From the NCBI GenBank assembly GCA_039594205.1, contig JBCNNW010000023.1, positions 1 to 46,636 of the forward strand: DNA of 46,636 nt, in the 5' to 3' direction. Origin of the DNA: Pseudescherichia sp039594205 (lineage in GTDB: Bacteria > Pseudomonadota > Gammaproteobacteria > Enterobacterales > Enterobacteriaceae). Position 1 is the stretch's first letter. The number at the start of each line of letters is the position of its first letter. The notes beneath the pieces are model-generated. The model was not told the origin of the DNA. It saw only the letters and a list, made by a program, of their open reading frames with translations, and ran no database searches. Below, one piece after another: positions 31,995-39,119 of the stretch. A program made the position numbers and the translations under genes.

Positions 31995-32928
31995 TTCAGA
32001 ACATCTTGCAAACGTGATGGTTGATGCTTTCATTAATGCGGTTGAGAGAGGCGTTGATCTGGTTCCTGTGGTGGCAGACTCGACGTCTACCGCCAAAATC
32101 TCACCTTTTATAAAACAGTATCCGGATCGCATTGTTAACGTCGGGATTGCCGAACAGACCCTGGTTGGGGCTGCCGCCGGGCTGGCGCTGGGCGGAAAAA
32201 TCGCCGTAACCTGCAACGCCGCGCCGTTTCTGGTCTCACGCGCCAACGAGCAGGTTAAAGTCGATATCTGCTACAACAACACCAACGTGAAGCTGTTTGG
32301 CCTGAACGCCGGGGCCAGCTACGGCCCGCTGGCCAGCACCCACCACGCTATTGATGATATCGCCGTGATGCGCGGCTTTGGCAACATTCAGATCTTTGCC
32401 CCCTCGTCACCGCATGAGTGTCGCCAGATTATCGAGTATGCGCTTGAGCATGTCGGCCCGGTCTACATTCGCATGGACGGTAAAGCGCTACCTGAACTAC
32501 ACGATGAAAGCTACACCTTTGTCCCCGGTGCAGTAGATGTTCTGCGCGAAGGCGATGAGATCGCGCTGGTGGCGATGGGCTCTACCGTTCATGAAGCCGT
32601 TGATGCCGCCGCGCAGCTGGCGGAACAGGGTATTTCGGCGAAGGTCATCAGCATCCCCTCTATTCGCCCCCTGGATCGCGACGCGCTGTTCGCCGCGTTG
32701 CAGGGTGTTAAACATATTATCAGCGTCGAAGAGCATAACGTGAACGGTGGCGTAGGCAGCATCGTCGCGGAGGTGCTGGCTGAAAACGGTCACGGCGCGG
32801 TGCTTAAACGGCTGGGGATCCCTGACGGCGAATATGCTATCGCTGCCGATCGCAAAGATATGCGGGCATACCATGGGTTTGATGTCGCAGGGATCGTCAA
32901 TCAGGCCCTGGCCCTTATTAATAAATAA
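31987..32928 (+). CDS. Split transketolase, C-terminal (pyrimidine-binding) subunit
   Basis: 313 residues, the partner of the preceding subunit. The catalytic Glu56 is in RIVNVGIAEQTLVGAAAGLA; the substrate/cofactor stretch is STHHAIDDIAVMRGFGNIQIFAPS; a C-terminal transketolase domain follows (EIALVAMGSTVHEA, ISVEEHNVNGGVGS). It starts with GTG and overlaps the upstream stop by 8 bases, so equal synthesis of the two halves is likely. Length and layout match AptB-type proteins, but I cannot assign the substrate. Confidence 0.92.
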   Translation: MSNSEHLANVMVDAFINAVERGVDLVPVVADSTSTAKISPFIKQYPDRIVNVGIAEQTLVGAAAGLALGGKIAVTCNAAPFLVSRANEQVKVDICYNNTNVKLFGLNAGASYGPLASTHHAIDDIAVMRGFGNIQIFAPSSPHECRQIIEYALEHVGPVYIRMDGKALPELHDESYTFVPGAVDVLREGDEIALVAMGSTVHEAVDAAAQLAEQGISAKVISIPSIRPLDRDALFAALQGVKHIISVEEHNVNGGVGSIVAEVLAENGHGAVLKRLGIPDGEYAIAADRKDMRAYHGFDVAGIVNQALALINK

Positions 32929-32984
32929 AGAGCGTTACCCCTACACCTGTCGAACCACTACATAACATTTAGAGAGAACATCTT

Positions 32985-33920
32985 ATGAAAGCGAAATTAC
33001 TGTTTTTAGGTCTGGCAGCAGCCTGTGCCTTTTCGGTGAATGCGTTGGCCGCTGAAAAAGGCACCATCATGATTATGGTCAACTCGCTGGATAACCCCTA
33101 CTACGCCGCAGAGGCAAAAGGTGCCGATCTCAAAGCGAAAGAGCTGGGCTACACTACCAGCGTGCTGTCGCACGGCGAAGATGTCAAAAAGCAGAGCGAG
33201 CTTATCGATGCTGCTATCGGTAAAAAAGTTCAGGGCATTATTCTGGATAACGCCGACTCAACCGCCAGCGTGGCCGCCATTCAAAAAGCCAAAGACGCGG
33301 GCATCCCCGTCGTATTAATCAACCGTGAAATTCCGGTTGATAACATCGCGCTTGAACAGATCACCCATAACAACTTCCAGGCTGGCTCTGACGTGGCGAA
33401 CGTCTTCGTCGAAAAGATGGAAGAGGCAGGGAAGTACGCTGAACTGACCTGTAATCTGGCCGACAACAACTGCGTCACCCGCTCTAAATCTTTCCACCAG
33501 GTGCTGGATCAGTATCCGGATATGCAGAGCGTTGCCAGGCAGGATGCCAAAGGCACGTTAATCGATGGCAAGCGCATTATGGACAGCATCCTGCAGGCGC
33601 ACCCGGATGTGAAAGGCGTCATCTGCGGCAACGGTCCCGTGGCGCTGGGCGCAATTGCCGCGCTGAAATCCGCTGGCCGTGACGACGTTATTGTCGTGGG
33701 CATCGACGGCAGCAACGACGAGCGCGAAGCCGTTAAAGCGGGCACCCTGAAAGCCACGGTGATGCTGCAGGCCCAGGCCATTGCCGCCCAGGGCGTGACC
33801 GATCTCGATAATTTCATCCAAAAAGGTACCAAGCCTGAAAAACAGCGCGTGATGTTCCGCGGCATTCTGATTACCCCTGACAACGCCTCCGGAGTGCAAG
33901 ACTTCAATTTCAAATCCTGA
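32985..33920 (+). CDS. Periplasmic sugar-binding protein (RbsB/Peripla_BP_4 type)
   Basis: 311 residues with a clear signal peptide (MKAKLLFLGLAAACAFSVNALA, cleaved after about Ala22). The mature protein begins EKGTIMIMVNSLDNPYYAAEAKG, typical for ribose-type binding proteins of ABC importers; VQGIILDNADSTASVAAI and VVGIDGSNDEREAVKAG are family motifs. Two cysteines in ELTCNLADNNCVTRS could form a disulfide. The ligand is unknown; it should be the polyol or sugar handled by the island enzymes. A stable hairpin follows the gene. Confidence 0.92.
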   Translation: MKAKLLFLGLAAACAFSVNALAAEKGTIMIMVNSLDNPYYAAEAKGADLKAKELGYTTSVLSHGEDVKKQSELIDAAIGKKVQGIILDNADSTASVAAIQKAKDAGIPVVLINREIPVDNIALEQITHNNFQAGSDVANVFVEKMEEAGKYAELTCNLADNNCVTRSKSFHQVLDQYPDMQSVARQDAKGTLIDGKRIMDSILQAHPDVKGVICGNGPVALGAIAALKSAGRDDVIVVGIDGSNDEREAVKAGTLKATVMLQAQAIAAQGVTDLDNFIQKGTKPEKQRVMFRGILITPDNASGVQDFNFKS

Positions 33921-33932
33921 TGACACGTTGCA

Positions 33933-33952
33933 GCGCCCGCTTCGGCGGGCGC
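33933..33952 (+). promoter_or_regulatory. Intercistronic hairpin after the binding-protein gene
   Basis: GCGCCCGC-TTCG-GCGGGCGC is a perfect 8-bp GC stem with a TTCG tetraloop, 13 bases after the binding-protein stop and directly before AAAGGAGG of the next gene. No T-run follows. Such hairpins stabilise the upstream message and raise binding-protein levels over transporter levels. Confidence 0.65.
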
Positions 33953-33965
33953 AAAGGAGGACATA

Positions 33966-34577
33966 ATGCACAGAAAACTTGCGCTGGTAGCGATCGTTTT
34001 AGCGCTTGGCGGCTGCCGCATCGTATCGCAGAAAGAGTTGGCCGATCTTAAAAATCCCCCCAATCCACAAATGGCCAATATTCAGCAAACCTGGCAGCAA
34101 AAGATTGTGCCGCAGTATGTGCGTGAGGCGAAACCTGTCGCGGAATTACTGAAAACCTTGCAGAGCGAAAAGAGCTTTGATGAGGCCTGTAGCAAAGACG
34201 GCTACCGCAGCCAGAGTGAAAACCCCTGCGTCTTTAGCGTGCGTATCAGCGGGGAAGTGATCAAGGTGAATACGAAATCCCGCAGCGGGAAGATGACGGT
34301 ACGCGATGAGCAAGGCGGCGACATCGTGGTGCAAATGGGCCCTATTATTCGCGGCACCAGCCTACGGGACGGGTATAAAGGCGCGAGCTACCAGGACTTT
34401 AACGATCAGGTGCTGTACGGCGATTACGGTAAGGCTATCAATCAGCAGGCGTCGGCGATGATGGTGAACTTCAAGCCCGTTGTCGGGGATAAGGTCACGG
34501 TTTCTGGCGTATTCGCCGCCTGGGATATTCCACAAACCATCCCGGATGTTACCGCGGCACATATCGTACGGCAGTGA
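33966..34577 (+). CDS. DUF2291 family lipoprotein (island)
   Basis: 203 residues with a lipoprotein signal: MHRKLALVAIVLALGGC, lipobox LGGC with Cys17. Arg at +2 suggests outer-membrane sorting. The remainder (EVIKVNTKSRSGKMTVRDEQGGDIVVQMGP, GTSLRDGYKGASYQDFNDQVLYGDYGKAINQQA) fits DUF2291, proteins of unknown role that accompany sugar ABC importers. AAAGGAGG gives a strong ribosome-binding site. It may assist the binding protein or the permease, but this is only suggested by operon position. Confidence 0.85.
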   Translation: MHRKLALVAIVLALGGCRIVSQKELADLKNPPNPQMANIQQTWQQKIVPQYVREAKPVAELLKTLQSEKSFDEACSKDGYRSQSENPCVFSVRISGEVIKVNTKSRSGKMTVRDEQGGDIVVQMGPIIRGTSLRDGYKGASYQDFNDQVLYGDYGKAINQQASAMMVNFKPVVGDKVTVSGVFAAWDIPQTIPDVTAAHIVRQ

Positions 34578-34587
34578 GGAGAGGGCT

Positions 34588-36117
34588 ATGAATGAGCAAC
34601 AGACCCAGCCGGATGAGGTCATTATTGAAACGCGCGACCTCTCCCGTATTTACCCTGGGGTAGTCGCGCTCGATAGCGTTAACTACCGTGTATACCGTAA
34701 TCAGGTCAACGTACTGATTGGCGAGAACGGCGCGGGCAAATCGACGATGATGAAAATGCTGGCCGGGGTGGAGACGCCCTCCTCTGGCGAGATCCTGCTG
34801 GACGGGGAGCGGGTCACCCTCGGTTCCACTCACCAGGCGGAAAAGCACGGCATCAGCATTATTTTCCAGGAGTTGAACCTCTTCCCCAATATGAACGTGA
34901 TGGACAACATTTTCATTGGCAATGAGTTCTTCCAGCGCGGCGTGATTAACGAAAAATATCAGTACGAGCTGGCTAAGTCGCTACTGGAGCGGCTGGAGCT
35001 GAACGTTGATCCCTATGCCCCGTTAGGCGAATTGGGGATCGGCCATCAGCAGCTGGTGGAGATCGCCCGCGCGCTCTCCAAAGATACCCGGGTACTGATC
35101 ATGGACGAGCCTACCAGCGCCCTGAGCCAGTCGGAAGTGCGGGTGCTGTTTAACGTTATCGCCCAGCTTAAGCGCCGCGGCGTCACCATTATCTACATCT
35201 CTCACCGGCTGGAGGAGCTGATGGAGATTGGCGATCGTATCACTATCTTCCGCGATGGCCGCTTTATTAGCGAGCGTCCCGTTCAGCAGGCCAGCGTGCC
35301 CTGGATCATCGAGCAGATGGTTGGTGACAAGAAAAAGCACTTTGACTACAGCCCTGCCGCACACGGGGAGACCATCCTGAAGGTGAACGGCCTGACCGCC
35401 CTGCACCAGAACGGGGGGTATAAGTTGCATGACGTCTCCTTTGATCTGCGCAAGGGAGAAGTTATTGGCATCTATGGCCTGCTCGGCGCGGGACGTACCG
35501 AGCTGTTTAAAGGCCTGGTGGGGATGATGGGCTGCCAGTCAGGCACCATCAGTCTGGATGGTGAAAGCCTCGACAAGCGCTCTTTCCAGCAGCGGCTGAA
35601 GCGCGGCATTACCCTGGTGCCGGAGGATCGCCAGGGCGAAGGCGTGGTGCAGCTTATGTCGATCAAAAGCAATATGACGCTGACCGACCTGAGCCTGCTG
35701 GGCTTTCGCCGCGCCTTGCGCCTGCTCAGCCCGGTTAAAGAGGAGCAGCAGGTCAACCACATGGTGGAACAGCTGGCGATCAAGGCTGGCGACACGGAGC
35801 TGCCCATTACCTCACTCAGCGGCGGCAACCAGCAAAAGGTGGTGTTAGGGAAGGCATTGATGACCGGACCCAAAGTGGTCCTGCTCGATGAGCCGACGCG
35901 TGGCATCGACGTGGGTGCGAAAACCGATGTGTATCACCTGATTGGCAAAATGGCGCATCAGGGGCTGGCGGTGATGTTCTCCTCCTCCGAGCTGGATGAG
36001 GTCATGGCGCTGGCCGACCGGGTTCTGGTTATGGCCGATGGCCGTATCACCGCAGATTTGCCGCGTGATTCCGTGACGCGGGAAAAATTAATCAGCGCTT
36101 CTACACCGCAGGAGTGA
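34588..36117 (+). CDS. Sugar ABC transporter ATPase, two ABC domains (RbsA/MglA type)
   Basis: 509 residues. First ABC: Walker A GENGAGKST (45-53), LGIGHQQLVEIARAL, Walker B VLIMDEPTSAL. Second ABC: degenerate Walker A GLLGAGRTEL, signature LSGGNQQKVVLGKAL, Walker B VVLLDEPTRGIDVGAK. This asymmetric layout is usual in carbohydrate uptake (CUT2) ATPases. ATG at 34588 is chosen because GAGGAGAGGG precedes it; a longer in-frame reading overlaps the lipoprotein gene and was rejected. Confidence 0.94.
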   Translation: MNEQQTQPDEVIIETRDLSRIYPGVVALDSVNYRVYRNQVNVLIGENGAGKSTMMKMLAGVETPSSGEILLDGERVTLGSTHQAEKHGISIIFQELNLFPNMNVMDNIFIGNEFFQRGVINEKYQYELAKSLLERLELNVDPYAPLGELGIGHQQLVEIARALSKDTRVLIMDEPTSALSQSEVRVLFNVIAQLKRRGVTIIYISHRLEELMEIGDRITIFRDGRFISERPVQQASVPWIIEQMVGDKKKHFDYSPAAHGETILKVNGLTALHQNGGYKLHDVSFDLRKGEVIGIYGLLGAGRTELFKGLVGMMGCQSGTISLDGESLDKRSFQQRLKRGITLVPEDRQGEGVVQLMSIKSNMTLTDLSLLGFRRALRLLSPVKEEQQVNHMVEQLAIKAGDTELPITSLSGGNQQKVVLGKALMTGPKVVLLDEPTRGIDVGAKTDVYHLIGKMAHQGLAVMFSSSELDEVMALADRVLVMADGRITADLPRDSVTREKLISASTPQE

Positions 36118-36135
36118 TCTCTGCTGGAGAGAGAA

Positions 36136-37185
36136 ATGAACAAAAAGTATATGATCTACATGTATTTGCTCAAAGCGCGCACCTTCATCGCCCTGCTGAT
36201 CGTCATGGGCTTCTTCAGCGTGATGGTGCCTAACTTCTTGACCATGTCGAACCTGCTGATCATGACCCAGCACGTGGCGATTACCGGCCTGCTGGCGATT
36301 GGCATGACCCTTGTCATTCTCACCGGCGGGATCGACCTCTCCGTCGGCGCGGTGGCGGGCATGTGCGGCATGGTTGCCGGGGCGCTGTTAACTAACGGCC
36401 TGCCGATCTGGGGCGAGCAGATTATCTTCTTTAACGTACCGGAAGTGATTTTGCTGGTGGCTGGATTCGGTATTCTGCTGGGCCTGATCAACGGGGCGGT
36501 GATCACGCGCCTGGGCGTTGCGCCATTTATCTGTACCCTCGGCATGATGTACGTTGCCCGCGGCGCGGCGCTGCTGTTTAACGACGGCAGCACCTATGCC
36601 AACCTGGTAGGCATGCCTGAGTTAGGCAACACCGGCTTCGCGATCTTAGGCTCCGGCACGATCCTCGGCATCTATATTCCGATCTGGCTGATGGTGAGCT
36701 TCCTGCTGCTGGGCCTCTACATGACCCGTAAAACCCCGCTGGGCCGCTACATTTACGCCATCGGCGGGAATGAATCCGCCGCGCGGCTGGCGGGCGTGCC
36801 TATCATCAAGGTTAAAGTGTTTGTCTACGCCTTCTCAGGCCTGTGCGCGGCGCTGGTGGGGCTGATTGTGGCATCTCAGCTGCAAACCTCTCACCCGATG
36901 ACCGGGAATATGTTTGAGATGGATGCTATCGGCGCAACCGTGCTGGGCGGAACTGCGCTGGCAGGCGGACGAGGCAGGGTCTCCGGCTCTATCATCGGCG
37001 CCTTCGTCATCGTCTTCCTTGCAGACGGGATGGTGATGATGGGGGTTAGCGACTTCTGGCAGATGGTCATTAAGGGTCTGGTGATTGTCACCGCGGTGGT
37101 TATCGATCAGTTCCAGCAGCGTCTGCAAAGCAAGGTCGTGCTGCTGCGCCGTCACGAGAAAAAATTGCAGGCAGAGGCAACGTAA
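36136..37185 (+). CDS. Sugar ABC transporter permease (RbsC type)
   Basis: 349 residues with about nine to ten membrane spans, of the CUT2 permease family. TGGIDLSVGAVAGMCGM and ALAGGRGRVSGSIIGAF are the conserved permease motifs that contact the ATPase. A polar C-terminal tail (RRHEKKLQAEAT) ends the protein. Last gene of the plus operon, 18 bases after the ATPase gene. Together with the binding protein and ATPase it forms one importer. Confidence 0.93.
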   Translation: MNKKYMIYMYLLKARTFIALLIVMGFFSVMVPNFLTMSNLLIMTQHVAITGLLAIGMTLVILTGGIDLSVGAVAGMCGMVAGALLTNGLPIWGEQIIFFNVPEVILLVAGFGILLGLINGAVITRLGVAPFICTLGMMYVARGAALLFNDGSTYANLVGMPELGNTGFAILGSGTILGIYIPIWLMVSFLLLGLYMTRKTPLGRYIYAIGGNESAARLAGVPIIKVKVFVYAFSGLCAALVGLIVASQLQTSHPMTGNMFEMDAIGATVLGGTALAGGRGRVSGSIIGAFVIVFLADGMVMMGVSDFWQMVIKGLVIVTAVVIDQFQQRLQSKVVLLRRHEKKLQAEAT

Positions 37186-37202
37186 TACCCGGTGTTTTGT
37201 AG

Positions 37203-37228
37203 GCCCGGTAAGCGCAGCGCCACCGGGC
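37203..37228. repeat. REP-type palindrome after the permease gene
   Basis: GCCCGGT and ACCGGGC form a 7-bp stem around a 12-base loop, immediately before the bidirectional terminator. Confidence 0.65.
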
Positions 37229-37231
37229 AAT

Positions 37232-37260
37232 AAAAAACGCCGCATCAGCGGCGTTTTTTT
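37232..37260. terminator. Bidirectional terminator between the permease gene and glnS
   Basis: AAAAAACGCCGC-ATCA-GCGGCGTTTTTTT: a 12-bp stem counting the A/T pairs, with T-runs on both strands. It ends the island operon and the convergent glnS transcript. Confidence 0.92.
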
Positions 37261-37280
37261 CCTGTCCTGGCGAGAGCAAC

Positions 37281-38948
37281 TTACTCGCCGACCTTAGTCC
37301 AGGTATCGCGCAGGCCGACGGTGCGGTTAAACACCAGCTTCTCCGCCGTAGAGTAGCGGCTGTCGAGGCAGAAGTAGCCTTCACGCTCGAACTGGTACGC
37401 CTTGCCAGCTTCGGCGGCGTTCAGGGACTGCTCGGCGAAGCCCTGCTTGATCACCAGCGACTCCGGGTTGATGGTGGCGAGGAAATCCTCTGCCGCACCC
37501 GGGTTCGCCACGCTGAACAGGCGATCGTAGAGACGGATCTCAACCGGCAGCGCATGCGCAGCGCTGACCCAGTGGATCACCCCTTTCACCTTGCGACCGT
37601 CGGCCGGATCTTTGCTCAGCGTCTCGGCATCGTAGGAGCAGAAGATGGTAGTGATATTGCCTTCCGCATCTTTCTCTACGCGCTCGGCTTTGATCACGTA
37701 GGCGTTACGCAGGCGCACCTCTTTACCCAGCACCAGGCGCTTATACTGCTTGTTCGCCTCTTCACGGAAGTCAGCACGGTCGATCCAGATCTCAGCGCTA
37801 AACGGCACCTCGCGGCTACCCATCTCCGGCTTGTTCGGATGATTCGGCATGGTAACCACTTCGCTCTCACCCTGCGGGTAGTTCTCGATCACCAGCTTCA
37901 CCGGATCGATAACCGCCATCGCACGCGGAGCGTTGTCGTTGAGATCCTCACGAATGCAGGACTCCAGCGACGCCATCTCAATGGTGTTGTCCTGCTTGGT
38001 CACGCCGATGCGTTTGCAGAACTCACGGATAGAGGCAGCGGTATAGCCGCGACGACGCAGGCCAGAGATGGTCGGCATACGCGGATCGTCCCAGCCCTCG
38101 ACGTGCTTGTCGGTCACCAGCAGGTTCAGCTTACGCTTGGACATCACAGTGTACTCCAGATTCAGACGCGAGAACTCGTACTGGCGCGGATGAACCGGAA
38201 TAGTGATGTTATCCAGCACCCAGTCGTAGAGCCGACGGTTGTCCTGGAACTCCAGAGTGCAGAGAGAGTGGGTGATGCCTTCCAGCGCATCGCTGATGCA
38301 GTGGGTGAAATCGTACATCGGGTAGATGCACCACTTGTTGCCGGTCTGATGGTGCTCGGCAAACTTAATGCGGTACAGAACCGGATCGCGCATCACGATA
38401 AACGGCGACGCCATGTCAATTTTGGCACGCAGGCAGGCGGTGCCCTCTTCGAAGCCACCGGCACGCATCTTTTCAAACAGGGCCAGGTTCTCTTCCACGC
38501 TGCGATCGCGGAACGGGCTATTTTTACCCGGCGCGGTCAGGGTGCCACGGTATTCGCGGATCTGCTCCGGTGACAGCTCATCAACGTAGGCCAGCCCTTT
38601 GTTGATCAGCTCGACGGCATAGGCGAACAGCTGGTCGAAGTAATCAGAGGAGTAGCAGATATCGCCGCTCCAGTTGAAGCCCAGCCACTGCACATCGTTC
38701 TTAATGGACTCTACGTATTCGATATCCTCTTTCACCGGGTTGGTGTCATCGAAACGCAGGTTACACTGGCCGTTATAGTCTTGCGCGATGCCAAAATTCA
38801 GGCAGATAGATTTTGCATGACCGATATGCAGGTAACCGTTCGGCTCCGGCGGAAAACGGGTATGAACGGTAGTGTGCTTACCACTGGCCAGATCCTCATC
38901 AATAATCTGGCGGATAAAGTTAGTCGGGCGGGCTTCTGCCTCACTCAT
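37281..38948 (-). CDS. glnS: Glutaminyl-tRNA synthetase GlnS
   Basis: Class I synthetase charging tRNA-Gln. 555 residues (E. coli 554), starting MSEAEARPTNFIRQI. The HIGH signature is GYLHIGHAKS and the KMSKS counterpart is TVMSKRKL. The anticodon-binding beta-barrel is in the C-terminal third, ending in VGLRDTWTKVGE. Monocistronic; convergent with the island operon. The E. coli neighbour chiP is replaced by the island. Confidence 0.98.
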   Translation of the reverse strand: MSEAEARPTNFIRQIIDEDLASGKHTTVHTRFPPEPNGYLHIGHAKSICLNFGIAQDYNGQCNLRFDDTNPVKEDIEYVESIKNDVQWLGFNWSGDICYSSDYFDQLFAYAVELINKGLAYVDELSPEQIREYRGTLTAPGKNSPFRDRSVEENLALFEKMRAGGFEEGTACLRAKIDMASPFIVMRDPVLYRIKFAEHHQTGNKWCIYPMYDFTHCISDALEGITHSLCTLEFQDNRRLYDWVLDNITIPVHPRQYEFSRLNLEYTVMSKRKLNLLVTDKHVEGWDDPRMPTISGLRRRGYTAASIREFCKRIGVTKQDNTIEMASLESCIREDLNDNAPRAMAVIDPVKLVIENYPQGESEVVTMPNHPNKPEMGSREVPFSAEIWIDRADFREEANKQYKRLVLGKEVRLRNAYVIKAERVEKDAEGNITTIFCSYDAETLSKDPADGRKVKGVIHWVSAAHALPVEIRLYDRLFSVANPGAAEDFLATINPESLVIKQGFAEQSLNAAEAGKAYQFEREGYFCLDSRYSTAEKLVFNRTVGLRDTWTKVGE

Positions 38949-39119
38949 CGCGGGTTCCTCAAAAACGTAAATAACGTATAACGGAACATGATCTTATAAG
39001 CGGGACGCAGAGACAACCCTTAGATCAACAAAAAGCGTTAATGGCGGCGGGATCGTCGCACGTCGGGCAAAAAAAAGCGGCGGAGAGAGTCTCCGCCGCT
39101 GATTAACCGCAGGTTACGG
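38949..39119. promoter_or_regulatory. glnS promoter region and nagE 3' end
   Basis: 171 bases holding the glnS promoter (TATAAG at 38993-38998 on the minus strand is a possible -10, but no matching -35 at 17 bases) and the nagE terminator. No gene seen. Confidence 0.4.
39069..39100 (-). terminator. nagE intrinsic terminator
   Basis: AGCGGCGGAGA and TCTCCGCCGCT form a perfect 11-bp stem with a three-base loop; on the minus strand it is followed by about eight T residues. It lies 20 bases after the nagE stop. Confidence 0.92.

Noticed and set aside
27674..37185. Calling the island a described D-apiose operon
   Set aside because: Kinase and split transketolase fit, but no apiose isomerase is present and two dehydrogenases are unexplained, so the substrate remains open.
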